A stretch of DNA of 61,091 nucleotides from Salinivenus lutea (GCA_002894685.1 NCRC01000023.1:1-61091); one strand, 5' to 3'; numbered from the stretch's first letter, positions 1 to 10,730 are shown. The notes: a model not told the origin generated them from the letters alone. A program made the numbers and translations.

Positions 1-96
1 GATCGCCGCCGTCAGCGTCGTCTTCCCGTGATCGACGTGCCCGATCGTTCCTACGTTTACGTGCGGCTTCTTCCGGTCAAAGGCTTGCTTGGCCAT
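1..96 (-). CDS. tuf: Elongation factor Tu, N-terminal fragment (cut by window edge)
   Basis: Only the first 32 codons are inside the window. They read as the EF-Tu N-terminus: a [20 protein letters not shown] start followed by the P-loop GHVDHGKTT that binds GTP phosphates. EF-Tu delivers aminoacyl-tRNA to the ribosome in the cytoplasm. The gene lies 74 bp downstream of fusA on the same strand, which is the classical rpsL-rpsG-fusA-tuf order, so it is very likely the last gene of the str operon. The rest of the gene lies to the left of the window and its completeness cannot be judged. Confidence 0.95.
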   Translation of the reverse strand, partial: MAKQAFDRKKPHVNVGTIGHVDHGKTTLTAAI

Positions 97-170
97 GGGT
101 CTCGTCTCGTGTCAGTTGGTTGATCAGAATTCGTACAGGTGCAGGTCGGGTGGGCCCGCCGCCGAAGAGG

Positions 171-2375
171 CTACGCGGCGGCCCCGATGGTCTCATCATC
201 AAGGATGTCCTTCGCAATCTCGTCCGGGACGGGTTCGTACGTCTCGAACTGCATCGTGTAGATGGCCCGCCCCTGCGAAATGGACCGAAGGTCGGTGGAG
301 TAGCCAAACATCTCGGAGAGGGGGACCTTGGCGTTGATGACCTGCGCGTCGTTGCGCTGGTCCATCTTGCCAATTTGTCCGCGCCGGCTGTTGAGGTCGC
401 CGATAATGTCGCCCATGTACTCGTCGGGCGTCACGACCTCAACGTCCATGATGGGCTCCATGAGTACCGGACTGGCTTTCTGTGCCGCGTCGCGGAACCC
501 GAGGCGCCCAGCAATCTCGAACGCGTTCTGGTCGGAGTCCACATCGTGGTGATCGCCGTCGTAGAGGCGCACCTTCACCCCCTCGATCGGGTATCCCGCG
601 ATCGGACCATCCTCCATTGCGCTTTCGATTCCGCGCTCCACGGAAGGGATGAACTCCTTCGGGATAACGCCGCCCTTAATTTCGTTCTCAAACTCAAGGC
701 CCTTGCCCTCCTCACTCGGCCCCACCTCCATGTACACCTCAGCAAACTGGCCACGACCCCCCGTCTGCTTCTTCAGCACGTAGTGCTCGTCGATCGTGCG
801 GGTGAGGGCCTCACGGTAGGCCACCTGGGGCTGCCCCACGTTGGCCTCGACCTTAAACTCACGCTTGAGGCGGTCGACGATGATTTCGAGGTGCAACTCT
901 CCCATCCCGGCAATGATGGTCTGGCCGGTTTCCTCATCGGTGGACACCTCAAAGGTCGGATCCTCCTCGGCCAGCTTCACGAGGCCGCTCATGAGCTTGT
1001 CGCGGTCGGCCTTCGTCTTCGGCTCCACCGCAATCCGAATCACCGGCTCCGGGAACTCCATCGACTCCAGCACCACCGGGTTGTCCGGGTCGCAGATCGT
1101 GTCGCCCGTCTTCAAGTTCTTCGGGCCGACGACCGCGGCGATGTCTCCCGCCCGCACCATGTCGATGTCCTCTCGACTGTTGGCGTGCATGAACATGAGG
1201 CGCCCGACCCGCTCCGTCTCATCTCGGGCTGGGTTGTACACCTTGGTCCCCGACTCCAGCGTGCCGCTGTAGACCCGGATGAAGGTGAGCTTTCCGACGT
1301 ACGGGTCCGTTGTAATCTTGAACGCGACCGCACTAAACGGCTCGTCTTCCTTCGGGCGCCGAACAACCTCGTACTCTTCCTCGTCGGCCGTCACCTTCTC
1401 CACCTCTTCTTCGTCGTCGGCCGCCTCTTTGGCTTCTTTCGTTGCCTTCCGGGCAGCCGCCTCGGCGTCCCGCTTCTGCTCCGGATCGTGCCCCGTCACC
1501 GGCGGCACGTCGTTCGGACTCGGCAGGTACTTCACAACGCCGTCGAGCAGGCGCTGCACGCCCTTGTTCTTCAGGGCCGACCCGCACATCATCGGGGTGA
1601 TGTCACGATTGAGGGTGGCCTTCCGGATCACAGCCTCCAGCTCTTCCGGCTGGATGTCCTCATCCCCCTCAAGATACTTCATCAGGAGCGCGTCGTCGTA
1701 CTCGGCAACGCTCTCCAGCAGGTTGATGCGCCACTTGCGGGCCGTCGACTTCATGTCCTCCGGGATTTCGAGGACGTCCCATTTCATTCCCTGGGACTCG
1801 TCGTCCCACACAACGGCCTTGTTCTCAATCAGGTCGATGACCCCCTTGAACATGTCGCCGCTTCCGATCGGGTACTGGATCGGCACCGGATTGGCATTCA
1901 GCCGATCCTCCATCATCTGCAGAACATTCTCAAAGTCGGCGCCGGTCCGGTCCATCTTGTTGACGAAGCCCATCCGGGGCACGCCGTACTTGTCGGCCTG
2001 GCGCCAGACGGTTTCGGACTGCGGCTCAACGCCACCGACCGCGCAGAACAGGGCAATCGCACCGTCGAGCACACGCAGGGACCGCTCGACCTCGACCGTG
2101 AAGTCGACGTGGCCGGGCGTGTCAATGATGTTAATGCGGTGGTCGTCCCAGTAGCAGGTCGTGGCGGCACTCGTAATCGTGATGCCGCGCTCCTTCTCCT
2201 GCTCCATGAAGTCCATGGTGGCCGCCCCATCGTGCACCTCTCCCATTCGGTGCAGGCGCCCGGTGTAAAAGAGCATGCGCTCCGTCGCGGTGGTCTTTCC
2301 GGCATCAATGTGCGCCATGATGCCGATATTCCGGGTCCGTTCGAGCGGAAAGCCTTCGTTTTTCTGCGTAGCCAT
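171..2375 (-). CDS. fusA: Elongation factor G
   Basis: A 734-residue translational GTPase that drives ribosomal translocation. It starts [20 protein letters not shown] and carries AHIDAGKTT (G1, about residue 21), the RGITI segment of switch I (about 63), DTPGH (G3, about 85) and NKMD (G4, about 139). Domains II to V follow, with the GMGELHLE and GRGQFAEV segments expected of EF-G. It is about 35 residues longer than a typical EF-G; the surplus is a highly charged insertion near residues 298-340. It sits 84 bp after rpsG and 74 bp before tuf. Identity as EF-G is secure; whether a second fusA paralog exists elsewhere cannot be seen. Confidence 0.98.
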   Translation of the reverse strand: MATQKNEGFPLERTRNIGIMAHIDAGKTTATERMLFYTGRLHRMGEVHDGAATMDFMEQEKERGITITSAATTCYWDDHRINIIDTPGHVDFTVEVERSLRVLDGAIALFCAVGGVEPQSETVWRQADKYGVPRMGFVNKMDRTGADFENVLQMMEDRLNANPVPIQYPIGSGDMFKGVIDLIENKAVVWDDESQGMKWDVLEIPEDMKSTARKWRINLLESVAEYDDALLMKYLEGDEDIQPEELEAVIRKATLNRDITPMMCGSALKNKGVQRLLDGVVKYLPSPNDVPPVTGHDPEQKRDAEAAARKATKEAKEAADDEEEVEKVTADEEEYEVVRRPKEDEPFSAVAFKITTDPYVGKLTFIRVYSGTLESGTKVYNPARDETERVGRLMFMHANSREDIDMVRAGDIAAVVGPKNLKTGDTICDPDNPVVLESMEFPEPVIRIAVEPKTKADRDKLMSGLVKLAEEDPTFEVSTDEETGQTIIAGMGELHLEIIVDRLKREFKVEANVGQPQVAYREALTRTIDEHYVLKKQTGGRGQFAEVYMEVGPSEEGKGLEFENEIKGGVIPKEFIPSVERGIESAMEDGPIAGYPIEGVKVRLYDGDHHDVDSDQNAFEIAGRLGFRDAAQKASPVLMEPIMDVEVVTPDEYMGDIIGDLNSRRGQIGKMDQRNDAQVINAKVPLSEMFGYSTDLRSISQGRAIYTMQFETYEPVPDEIAKDILDDETIGAAA

Positions 2376-2459
2376 AACTGGTTGTGTAATTACTTGCTCA
2401 AGCCTGCCCTGCCCAAGCCGGTTGCCTGAGCGGTCGTCTGTCGGATCGCCCGGATTCTG

Positions 2460-2930
2460 CTAGAACCGGAAGTGGGCGAATGCCTTATTGGACTCGGCCA
2501 TGCGGTGAACGTCGTCTTTCTTCTTCACGGCCCCACCCTCTCCTCGGGCGGCGTTGATCAGCTCACTCGCGAGCCGATTTGCCATGCTCTTCTCCTTTCG
2601 GGCCCGGGCGTACTGAATGATCCACCGAAAGGCCAGCGTCACACGACGCTCCGGGCGCACCTCAATCGGCACCTGGTACGTCGCGCCTCCCACGCGGCGA
2701 CTGCGAACCTCCACGAGCGGCGCGGCGTTGTTGACGGCCTTCTTGAAGACCTCGAGCCCCTGCTCGCCGGTTCGCTCCTCAATCACGTCGAAGGAGTTGT
2801 ACACGATGCGTTGGGCCAGGGTCTTCTTGCCGTCGCGCATCACCGCGTTGACGAACCGGGAGACGAGGTCGTCCCGGTACATGGGGTCCGGCTGAGTCGT
2901 ACGCTTCTTGGCGGGCTTGTCTCGTGCCAT
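2460..2930 (-). CDS. rpsG: 30S ribosomal protein S7
   Basis: A 156-residue protein of normal S7 length. It has the conserved N-terminal basic region, the KPDPMY-like QPDPMYRDDLVSRFVNAVM block and the VGGATYQVPIEV and RWIIQYARARKEKSM segments. S7 nucleates assembly of the 3' domain of 16S rRNA and contacts E-site tRNA. It lies between rpsL (109 bp upstream) and fusA (84 bp downstream) in the str operon. In many bacteria S7 also represses translation of this operon; nothing in the spacer here proves that. Confidence 0.97.
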   Translation of the reverse strand: MARDKPAKKRTTQPDPMYRDDLVSRFVNAVMRDGKKTLAQRIVYNSFDVIEERTGEQGLEVFKKAVNNAAPLVEVRSRRVGGATYQVPIEVRPERRVTLAFRWIIQYARARKEKSMANRLASELINAARGEGGAVKKKDDVHRMAESNKAFAHFRF

Positions 2931-3039
2931 GGGGAATATCGGATGTCGTCGCTATCGTGGGTGGGCGATGAAGGCCCATCGTCGAGTCGGGGGCGGAAAC
3001 ACTCCGTTGGCACCCGGTGGGTGCCTGGCGGGAGAGGAG

Positions 3040-3414
3040 TTAGTCGCGCGGCTTCTTCGTGCCGTACTTCGACCGTCCCTGCCGGCGGTCCTCCACACCG
3101 GCCGTGTCAAGCGCACCACGAACAATGTGGTACTTTACACCTGGGAGGTCCTTCACACGACCGCCCCGCACGAGCACAATCGAGTGCTCCTGCAGGTTGT
3201 GGCCCTCTCCGGGAATGTAGGCCGTGACCTCATTCCCGTTGGTGAGGCGGACACGCGCCACCTTCCGAAGCGCCGAGTTCGGCTTCTTCGGAGTGGTCGT
3301 GTACACCCGGGTGCAGACCCCTCGGCGTTGTGGGCTTCCTTCCAGAGCGGGCGCGTCGCTTTTCTGCTCTTCGCTCTTTCGCCCTTTCCGGACGAGCTGT
3401 TGAATCGTCGGCAC
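3040..3414 (-). CDS. rpsL: 30S ribosomal protein S12
   Basis: A 124-residue S12, matching the family length exactly when the GTG at 3412-3414 is used as start ([13 protein letters not shown]). The open frame runs 29 codons further upstream to an ATG, but those residues have no S12 character, so the GTG is preferred. The decoding-centre loops are intact and wild-type: [12 protein letters not shown] and [12 protein letters not shown] contain the lysines that change in streptomycin resistance. It is the first gene of the str operon. The roughly 290 bp upstream, before the end of ftsH, must contain the operon promoter, although no convincing -10/-35 pair was found. Confidence 0.96.
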   Translation of the reverse strand: MPTIQQLVRKGRKSEEQKSDAPALEGSPQRRGVCTRVYTTTPKKPNSALRKVARVRLTNGNEVTAYIPGEGHNLQEHSIVLVRGGRVKDLPGVKYHIVRGALDTAGVEDRRQGRSKYGTKKPRD

Positions 3415-3700
3415 GGTGCGTGTTGCTCGTTGTCCAATGGTCAAAACGGTCCGCTGCGCGGCCCTTTTCCGTCCGCGAAAACAGCCTGCGTTTATAGGCA
3501 ATGCCGCAACACAGGGTTCGCTTTTCGGGGCGAAGAAGAAATGAAATGAAAATGACCGCCGCAGACGCCTGCTAACCGGGGGTTTGCGCCTTGAGTTCCG
3601 TGATGCCTGTCTATATCACATGCTCAATATCCCCGACGGTGCCCTCCTGGGTGAAGGCCCTCTGAAGCCCAGCGCCGATCGGTCCCCCGTGCGGCCGGCC

Positions 3701-5758
3701 TCACGATGCGTCCGCCGCCCCGTCGCTGGCCGTCCGTCCCGACGACCGATCGCCCGACGCCCCCGACGGAGACGACCGGCGCGCCCCGCGCCCATTGACG
3801 GCGACGTATTCGCCATGCGGTCGCTCGCCCAGGAGGTCAAAGAGGGCCTCTGGCCCAAGCACCTCTTCTTCCAGCAGCGCCTGGGCCATCCGCTCCAGAA
3901 GGTCTCGCTTGTCCTGGAGCAGGGCCTGCGCGCGCCCTCGGGCCTCGTCGATAATTCGCCGCACCTCCTCGTCGATCGCCTGGGCGGTGGCGTCGGAGTA
4001 CGGCTTTTCCAAAAGGGGCCGTTCCTCGTCGGAGAGGTCAAAGCTGACCGGGCCCACCCGGTCGCTCATGCCGTAGTCCACAACCATGGCGTAGGCCATC
4101 TTCGTGATCCGTTCGAGGTCGTCCTGCGCCCCCGTGCTGACCTGCCCAAACACCACCGACTCGGCCACGCGTCCGCCAAGGGCCATCGTGATCCGGTCCA
4201 TGAGCGCTTCGGTGGAGTAGAGCGATCGTTCTTCGGGGAGGTACTGTGCATGGCCGAGGGCCGACAGTCCCCGCGGCACGATGGAGACCTTCACGACGGG
4301 ATCGGTGTGCTCCAGGAACCACCCAACGATGGCGTGGCCCGCTTCGTGGTACGCAATCACCTCCCGCTCCTCGGGGGCGATGATCTTGTTTTTCTTTTCG
4401 AGCCCCGCCACCACCCGGTCGATGGCCTCCTCGAAGTGCGTCATGCTCACCGCGTCCTGATCGTCGCGAGCCGCCAACAGGGCGGCCTCGTTGCATACGT
4501 TCGCGATCTCGGCCCCCGCAAATCCGGGGGTCTGCCGCGCAAGAAGCCCGAGGTCAAGGTCGTCGGCCAGGCGGAGGTTGCGGACGTGAACGCGGAAGAT
4601 TTCCTCGCGGGCGGGGCGCTCCGGCTTTTCGACCATGATCTGCCGGTCGAAGCGCCCGGGTCGGAGGAGGGCCGAGTCGAGCACATCGGGCCGGTTGGTG
4701 GCGGCCATGATGATGACGCCCTCGTCCGAGTCGAAGCCGTCCATTTCGGCGAGGAGCTGGTTGAGCGTATTCTCGCGCTCGTCGTTGCCGCCCACGCGAT
4801 TGTTTTGGCCTCGCGAGCGCCCAATGGCGTCCATTTCGTCGATAAAGATGATGCAGGGCGCTTTCTCTTTTGCACTCTCAAACAGGTCGCGCACCCGGCT
4901 GGCCCCGACGCCCACGAACATTTCCACGAAGTCGGAGCCGGAGATCGAGAAAAAGGGGACGCCCGCCTCTCCGGCTACGGCCTTCGCCATCAGGGTCTTC
5001 CCCGTCCCCGGCGGGCCGACGAGCAGCACGCCCTTCGGCAGGCTCCCCCCGAGCCGCGTGAACTTTTCGGGCGACCGGAGGAACTCGACGACCTCCGCCA
5101 CTTCGGCCTTCGCCTCCTCCAACCCCGCAACATCCTCGAAGGTCACGTCGTGCGCCTCGGAGGCCCCGAAGAGGGTGGCGGTGCTCTTGCCAATGCCGAG
5201 CATCTCGGAGCCCGCCCCCATGCGGCGGGACATCATGAACCAGAGCCCGGCGAGAAGCATCAGGGGCACCGCCCAGAGCAGAACGGTGCCCGCCCAGTCC
5301 TCCTCAACCGTCGCGGAAAACTGAACGACCGTCCCGCCCGCTCCCACCTGTTCGTTGTGGGCGCGGAGCAGATCCACGAGGGCGTGATCGGACGGTTTGG
5401 TTGTCCGAAAGGCACGCCGCCGGTCCGACGCCAGACTGCCAGCCTCCCCCTCGGCCGAGCGGGTCGCAACCCGTCCGTCCTGCACGGCCGCCGCCGTGTA
5501 GGTGCCCCGAATGCGGGTGTCGTTTACAATCTCCACCCGCTCCACGTATCCCCGCTCCACGTACTCCAGGAATGTGCTGTACTCGATCCGCGGCGAATCG
5601 ACGGCGTGCCAGTTGAGGGCGAGGTGAACCCCCAGGGCGAGCAGGATGGCGAGGTACGCCCAAAGTGCAATCTTTGAGCGAAGGACCGACCCCCACCCCG
5701 GCTCCCCGGGATCGCTCGGCGACGGCGGCGTGCTGGAAGGATTTGGGTCCGTCGACAT
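3701..5758 (-). CDS. ftsH: ATP-dependent zinc metalloprotease FtsH
   Basis: A 685-residue membrane AAA+ protease that extracts and degrades membrane and soluble proteins. A Pro/Ser-rich cytosolic N-tail is followed by TM1 (about 29-48), a periplasmic FtsH_ext region (about 55-150) and TM2 (about 157-177). The AAA module has Walker A GPPGTGKT (248-255), Walker B IIFIDEMD (303-310) and the second region of homology ([20 protein letters not shown]). The M41 domain carries the zinc site HEAGH (471-475). The C-terminus ends in a Ser/Gly/Ala-rich acidic tail. Its stop is 286 bp from rpsL and its start is 141 bp from the stop of the next upstream gene, so it may be transcribed alone. Confidence 0.97.
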   Translation of the reverse strand: MSTDPNPSSTPPSPSDPGEPGWGSVLRSKIALWAYLAILLALGVHLALNWHAVDSPRIEYSTFLEYVERGYVERVEIVNDTRIRGTYTAAAVQDGRVATRSAEGEAGSLASDRRRAFRTTKPSDHALVDLLRAHNEQVGAGGTVVQFSATVEEDWAGTVLLWAVPLMLLAGLWFMMSRRMGAGSEMLGIGKSTATLFGASEAHDVTFEDVAGLEEAKAEVAEVVEFLRSPEKFTRLGGSLPKGVLLVGPPGTGKTLMAKAVAGEAGVPFFSISGSDFVEMFVGVGASRVRDLFESAKEKAPCIIFIDEMDAIGRSRGQNNRVGGNDERENTLNQLLAEMDGFDSDEGVIIMAATNRPDVLDSALLRPGRFDRQIMVEKPERPAREEIFRVHVRNLRLADDLDLGLLARQTPGFAGAEIANVCNEAALLAARDDQDAVSMTHFEEAIDRVVAGLEKKNKIIAPEEREVIAYHEAGHAIVGWFLEHTDPVVKVSIVPRGLSALGHAQYLPEERSLYSTEALMDRITMALGGRVAESVVFGQVSTGAQDDLERITKMAYAMVVDYGMSDRVGPVSFDLSDEERPLLEKPYSDATAQAIDEEVRRIIDEARGRAQALLQDKRDLLERMAQALLEEEVLGPEALFDLLGERPHGEYVAVNGRGARRSSPSGASGDRSSGRTASDGAADAS

Positions 5759-5899
5759 GGCACAAACTCCCTACCTCGGGAACGGTACGTGAGAGGTGGT
5801 GCGCCCCGTGTTCGGCCCGCAACGGGCATCGAAAGGGCCTGCGCCGAACCGAAGGCGGCGGCTCGGGTTCCCCCTGCCCCCTCGATGGCCGCCGCTCGA

Positions 5900-8800
5900 T
5901 CACTCTTCCTCCGAGCGCTGCTGTGGCGCCGGGGCGGGGGAATCGGCGGCGGGGGAATCAGAGCCGGGGAGCGACCGGCGGGACGTCGTGGTGGAATCCG
6001 GTCCCGTCGGTCCGGAGGGCCTCGACTCAGAACGGGCGGGCGAACGTTCCGAGTCCGAGGAAGAGGCCTGAGCGGAATCGGCCGGCGGCCCGGGGCGTCC
6101 GGCCCGGCTCGCCCCGGTCGGGGCAGCCGTCGAGTCCGCCGCCTGGCGCTCCTGGATCAGTTTGAGCATCGATTCGGCCCGGGCGGCCTGCGGCGCCTCG
6201 GGATACCGGTGGGTCAGGTAGGAGAGCATCGCGTTGAGGGAGGCGTAGCGCTCCCGCGGCGACGGCGACGCCCCCGTCGTATCGGGAGCGGCCGCCGTCT
6301 CCGCAGCGGGCGGGGCCTTTTCGTCGGCGCTCGCACACGAGTGTAGCCAGACGTCGTCCGGCAGGCGGTTCGCCCACGCCTCCCTCGCCGCCTGGGCCTC
6401 CTCCTCACTGGAAAAGCGACCCAGTCCCACACGGTAGCGGTTCTCGTTCTGACAGAGGCGAACCGGCATGTCTGTGTCGGCCCATTGGCTGCGGGAGCGG
6501 CTCATCGCGACCTGGGCCGACGTGTCCCGCGCCAACGAGGCAACGACCAGCATCCACGCACGCCGCGCCGCCCGGGACGCGTCGGCCCCGCGAACCGCCC
6601 CGGCCGTGGAGTCAACGGCGGGGGCCAGGCGGTCCTCTGCGTCCCGTTCGCTCCCGCGAGAAGAATCCGTTGGAACGTCGTCGGCGGTGAGGGGGGCGGC
6701 CCGGCCGGTCGGGGACTCGGCCGCGTCGGCTGTATCGATGCTCATGCCCGTCGTGTCGGTTTCGGAAGAGACGGCCGCCGCCGAGTCTGGTGGCGGACCA
6801 GGCCGCCCGGACGACTGCCCGTCGGAGGCATTCGCGCTCGAATCCCGCTCGAGTCGATCGGTGACGAGAGAGTCGAGGGCAGGAAGCCGGCGTCGAAGGC
6901 GATCGGGGGACGACACGGACGCCCCCGCCTGCATCTGGCGCCAGTAGATGATGCTGGCCGCGAGGAGGGCCCGCGGTGCCGCCGACGTCTCCGGATGGCG
7001 ATGGGCGAGGTCGAGCATACGAACGAGTGCTGAATCGGGGCGTCCGTGCTGCCAGGTGTCGTAGGCCTGGGCGTATGCGGTGTCTGCCTCAGCCCCAGAC
7101 TGCGCGTCGGGCCCGGTTGTCGTTTGCCCCAGCCGCTCGCGGGCCCGAGCGGCGAGGGACGAATTGGGGGCGGTCTCAATCACCCTCCGATATGCCGTGC
7201 GGGCCGCCGCGGTGTCCCCCTGGGTGCGACGCACCTCCGCCAGGGCGTAGCGGGCCCGGTCCGCCATCGGATGGCCTTCGTTTTCTTCAATGATGCGCTG
7301 GTACCACGTGGCGGCCGAGTCCGGCTGCTGGGCGGTCAGAAAGAGGGCATTCGCAAGTTCATACCGGGCCATCGTCCGGTCGTCCTCCATCTGCGCCTGG
7401 CTGGCCGAATCCCGTGGCACGGCGGAAAGGTCAATTCCGGCGCCCTGCGCCGACTCGTCACTGCGTAGCGGCTCGTTCTCTCCTTCTCTCGCGCCCTCCT
7501 CTCGCCCAGCGTCCGCGTCGGCCGTCTGCTCCCGGCGAATGGCCGTCCGTCGGCGCCAATTGTCTGCGCGGGGCCGGCTGCCCCACGTCCGCCGAAACTG
7601 TTGCCGGCCTTCCTGGACGCGGGAGGGATCGTTATGGAACAGGAAGCCTGCCTCCGACTCCTGCGTTTGGGTGGCGGGGGCGGATTCCTGGCGCTGCACT
7701 GCCTCACGCATACTTCCCTGCCCAAACCCCTGCCGGGCGGCCCCATCGTCGGTCGTCTGCGCGGTTTCTTGCTGCTGGCGGCGTCGCTCCCGGAGGTCGG
7801 CGACAAACGACTTGAACTCTGCCTCACTCATCCGGCCCAGGCGCATGAGGGAGTCCAGGCGCGCAACCTCGCGGGCCCGGTCGGCCAGATCCCGAAACTG
7901 GTCGGCCTGCGCCTGCACCTCGGTCGGAGCGGTGGGGAGGCGGCGCTCGTCCGCGCCGGGCCCGTCGCTCCCGGCCCCGTCGACCTCCACCGAGTCGAAG
8001 TGCGCCGCCGCGGCACTAAAGTCCTCGTACGCGTCGCGGTACAGCGTCGCCAGCTCGTACTGCAATTGCTCCTGCGACGGCCCGGACGGAGACTCCTCTC
8101 CGTACATCGTCGTTCGGAGGACGCGGCGGGCGACCTCCGGCCGCCCGTTGTCGCGCACGATGCGGGCGCGGACCAGGGCCATTTGCCCCCGCATGTCGTA
8201 GTTTTTGTCGTCGGACTCCAGCGCCCGCAACCGATCCAGCGCCGCCTCGGAGTCGCCGTGGCGGCCCTGCAGCTCCACGTCACTGAGGCGGGCCGCAAAT
8301 TCCAGCGCGTAGCGCGGATCGTAGTTGAGCACCCGCTGGTAGGCGTCGCGGGCCCCCTCCGCGTCGCCGAGGGTTTGGCGGACCTGCCCGAGCAAAAAGG
8401 CCCCTCGTGCGGCCAACCGGTCGGGCAGGTCTCCCTCCAGCCCCTCACTGAGCGCCTGCTCGGCCGGCGTCCACTGCTCCTGTCGGGCAAGCAGTTCCCC
8501 GCGCGCCATTCGCATCTGGGCCGTCCATCGGTCCGGGGCGTCGTCCCGGCCGAGCCCGGTCGCGAGGACCTCATCCGCCGTGTCGTAGCGCTCGTTCGCA
8601 ATCAGTGCACGCGCAAGCCAGAACCGCGCCTCTGCCTCGCGCTCGCCCCCTAGCTCGATGACTTCCCGGAATTTCTGGGTGGCCCCCGCGTAGTTCTCCT
8701 GGTAATAGTACGAGCGACCGATCATCAGGAGGGCGTCGTCCACCCACTTCGAGTTCGGGTGCTCCCGAAGCACGTCGGCACTTTTCTGAATGACGGTCTC

Positions 8801-9091
8801 GAACGCGTCCTCCGACGTGCCGGTGGGCTCCACGAAGAGCGACAGGTATCGCGTGCGGTCGATTAAGCGGTCCGTCTCCCGAATCGACTCGACGTTCTCC
8901 TCGAAGGCCGCCTCTGCGTTATGAAACTTGTTGTAGTAGGCCGTAAAATCGTCGTACTGACGGCCCACGAAGGAGGATCGCCCACACCCGCTGAGGACGA
9001 GTGCCACGGCGAGAAGTGCGGGCACGCCCCATCGGCGGGCCCGCTGCCGCAGCCTCCAAGCAGAAAAGAACCGACGGCAACCTGCGCGCAT
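5900..9091 (-). CDS. Large TPR lipoprotein with C-terminal SPOR-like domain (PorW/SprE-like)
   Basis: A 1063-residue exported lipoprotein. The N-terminus has a basic segment, a hydrophobic stretch and the lipobox LVLSGC (about residue 36). Directly after it comes GRQYDDFTAYYNKFHNAEAA, which resembles the post-lipobox start of the PorW/SprE TPR lipoproteins of Bacteroidota gliding and type IX secretion. Many tetratricopeptide repeats follow in two blocks, separated by a low-complexity charged region around 430-560. Near the C-terminus a SPOR-like unit (RYRVGLGRFSSEEEAQAAR) could bind peptidoglycan. A Ser/Ala/Pro-rich acidic tail ends the protein. The PorW/SprE assignment rests on local resemblance only; a general outer-membrane TPR scaffold is the alternative. 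Confidence 0.75.
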   Translation of the reverse strand: MRAGCRRFFSAWRLRQRARRWGVPALLAVALVLSGCGRSSFVGRQYDDFTAYYNKFHNAEAAFEENVESIRETDRLIDRTRYLSLFVEPTGTSEDAFETVIQKSADVLREHPNSKWVDDALLMIGRSYYYQENYAGATQKFREVIELGGEREAEARFWLARALIANERYDTADEVLATGLGRDDAPDRWTAQMRMARGELLARQEQWTPAEQALSEGLEGDLPDRLAARGAFLLGQVRQTLGDAEGARDAYQRVLNYDPRYALEFAARLSDVELQGRHGDSEAALDRLRALESDDKNYDMRGQMALVRARIVRDNGRPEVARRVLRTTMYGEESPSGPSQEQLQYELATLYRDAYEDFSAAAAHFDSVEVDGAGSDGPGADERRLPTAPTEVQAQADQFRDLADRAREVARLDSLMRLGRMSEAEFKSFVADLRERRRQQQETAQTTDDGAARQGFGQGSMREAVQRQESAPATQTQESEAGFLFHNDPSRVQEGRQQFRRTWGSRPRADNWRRRTAIRREQTADADAGREEGAREGENEPLRSDESAQGAGIDLSAVPRDSASQAQMEDDRTMARYELANALFLTAQQPDSAATWYQRIIEENEGHPMADRARYALAEVRRTQGDTAAARTAYRRVIETAPNSSLAARARERLGQTTTGPDAQSGAEADTAYAQAYDTWQHGRPDSALVRMLDLAHRHPETSAAPRALLAASIIYWRQMQAGASVSSPDRLRRRLPALDSLVTDRLERDSSANASDGQSSGRPGPPPDSAAAVSSETDTTGMSIDTADAAESPTGRAAPLTADDVPTDSSRGSERDAEDRLAPAVDSTAGAVRGADASRAARRAWMLVVASLARDTSAQVAMSRSRSQWADTDMPVRLCQNENRYRVGLGRFSSEEEAQAAREAWANRLPDDVWLHSCASADEKAPPAAETAAAPDTTGASPSPRERYASLNAMLSYLTHRYPEAPQAARAESMLKLIQERQAADSTAAPTGASRAGRPGPPADSAQASSSDSERSPARSESRPSGPTGPDSTTTSRRSLPGSDSPAADSPAPAPQQRSEEE

Positions 9092-9179
9092 GCCGACAGA
9101 CAGGCGTATGGCGAGGGGGAACGGACCATTCCAATGGGAGGGGCAGGCGAAGGATCCGTCCCGACCCGTCTGCGTCCCC

Positions 9180-10610
9180 TCAGCGCACCTTGCTCACATG
9201 CACGGTGTTGGTCCGCCCGCGCCGGGGCAACGGCATGCCCACCGTAATCACAACGTACTCTCCGACCTCGACCAGATGTTGCTCCCGCAGTAGACTCAAC
9301 ACCCGCGCAATCCCCTGGTCGGTGTCTTCCTGGAATGGGATGTGAAAGGCCTCGGTGCCCCAGAGCACCCCCAGCTGGCCGACCACGCGGTTGTTGTCCG
9401 TGAAGGCGTAGATCGGCATGCTCGGACGGTGCCGGGCAATGGACCGCGCCGTGGCGCCGGAGTTCGTGAGACAGCAGACGGCCTTCGCCCCCACCTGTTC
9501 AGCCAGCCGGCACGCCGTGAAGCTCACACTTTCCGTCACGTTGCCGCTTTGTTCCAGGCGCCCCGGCGGCACGGCCAGGGACGGGCGGTGCTCCTTCCAG
9601 TGCGACTCTGCCTGACGGATGATCTGGTCCATGGCCTGCACCACCCGCACCGGATCCGTCCCCACGGCCGTCTCGGCCGACAGCATCACCGCATCGCTTC
9701 CGTCCAGCACCGCGTTGGCGACGTCACTCGCCTCAGCCCGGGTGGGGCGCGGGTTGTCCACCATGCTCTCCAGCATCTGGGTGGCCGTAATGACCGGCTT
9801 CGCTTCGCTCATCGCGTTGCGGATCAGGTCCTTCTGCGTGCCCGGCACCTCCTCCATCGGCATCTCAATCCCCAGGTCGCCCCGGGCCACCATAATGCCG
9901 TCCACCCCGTCAAGAATATCGTCGATGTTCCGGACCGCCTCCGGCTTTTCGATCTTGGCAATCACGCTCGTGTTCTTTCCCGCCTGATCGATGCGTTGCT
10001 TCAGGGCGTCTACGTCACTCCGCTCCCGCACGAAGGAGAGCGCGATGGCGTCCACGTCCATCTGAAGCCCAAACTCCAGGTCGTTCAGGTCCTTCTGCGT
10101 GAGCGAGGGCGTCGTGGTGCGGATGTTGGGGAGGTTGACCCCTTTCCGGGACCGGAGCGGCCCGCCCTCTTCTACCCGCGCGACAAGTTTGTTTTCGTGA
10201 ACCTCCGTCACCTCAAGCTCCAGGAGGCCGTCGTCAATGAGGATCCGCCCGCCCACGTCGGCATCCTGCGGAAGCGTAGGGTAATCCACAAAGAAGCGCT
10301 CCTTTGTGCCCTCCTCCATCGGCTCGGTCGTAATCACAACCTCCGCCCCTTGCTCCAGCATCACCGAGTCGTCCTTCATCTTGCCGACCCGAATCTTCGG
10401 TCCCTGCAGGTCCTGCAGAATGGTGACGACGCGCCCCTCGTCCTGGGCCGCCGCCCGCACCGTCTCGATGCGCTCGGCGTGCTCGTCGTGCGTGCCGTGG
10501 GAGAAGTTCATTCGGGCCACGTCCATGCCGGCCCGGACGAGGCGACGGATGGTGTCCGGGTCCGTAGAGGCCGGGCCGAGGGTGCAGACAATTTTCGTTC
10601 GACGATCCAT
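9180..10610 (-). CDS. pyk: Pyruvate kinase
   Basis: A 476-residue enzyme converting phosphoenolpyruvate and ADP to pyruvate and ATP in glycolysis. It starts at ATG 10608-10610 (MDRRTKIVCTLGPAS), the canonical N-terminus; the open frame extends 89 codons further upstream without family character. Diagnostic segments are MDVARMNFSHG, VIAKIEKPEAV (catalytic lysine and metal-binding glutamate), DGIMVARGDLGIEMP and TATQMLESM. The C-terminal regulatory domain (CCLTNSGATARSIARHRP) is present. It stands alone, 88 bp after the TPR lipoprotein start and 139 bp from the protease stop. Confidence 0.97.
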   Translation of the reverse strand: MDRRTKIVCTLGPASTDPDTIRRLVRAGMDVARMNFSHGTHDEHAERIETVRAAAQDEGRVVTILQDLQGPKIRVGKMKDDSVMLEQGAEVVITTEPMEEGTKERFFVDYPTLPQDADVGGRILIDDGLLELEVTEVHENKLVARVEEGGPLRSRKGVNLPNIRTTTPSLTQKDLNDLEFGLQMDVDAIALSFVRERSDVDALKQRIDQAGKNTSVIAKIEKPEAVRNIDDILDGVDGIMVARGDLGIEMPMEEVPGTQKDLIRNAMSEAKPVITATQMLESMVDNPRPTRAEASDVANAVLDGSDAVMLSAETAVGTDPVRVVQAMDQIIRQAESHWKEHRPSLAVPPGRLEQSGNVTESVSFTACRLAEQVGAKAVCCLTNSGATARSIARHRPSMPIYAFTDNNRVVGQLGVLWGTEAFHIPFQEDTDQGIARVLSLLREQHLVEVGEYVVITVGMPLPRRGRTNTVHVSKVR

Positions 10611-10703
10611 AGATGATCTACTATCAGGGCAAAACCAGGCGAGGGCGGACCGGAGAGTTCCCCGGAACCGCGGGTGAAGGTAGGCGACGAGACCCGAAAA
10701 TGC

Positions 10704-10730
10704 GTGATATGCATTCGGAAGCCTCGTCAA
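10704..10730 (-). promoter_or_regulatory. Possible promoter upstream of pyk
   Basis: On the minus strand TTGACG (10725-10730) is followed 15 bp later by TATCAC (10704-10709), about 95 bp upstream of the pyk start. The -35-like box is good, but the spacer is shorter than the usual 17 bp and the -10-like box is imperfect. Treat it as a candidate only. Confidence 0.25.

Noticed and set aside
120-2429. A 769-codon plus-strand open frame opposite fusA
   Set aside because: The minus-strand frame is an unmistakable EF-G. The long antisense frame is a product of high third-position GC and has no protein character (Arg/His/Leu-rich). The same applies to the long plus-strand frame opposite ftsH (3584-5677).
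3415-3501. An N-terminal extension of S12
   Set aside because: The 29 codons before the GTG do not resemble any S12; the 124-residue form matches the family exactly.
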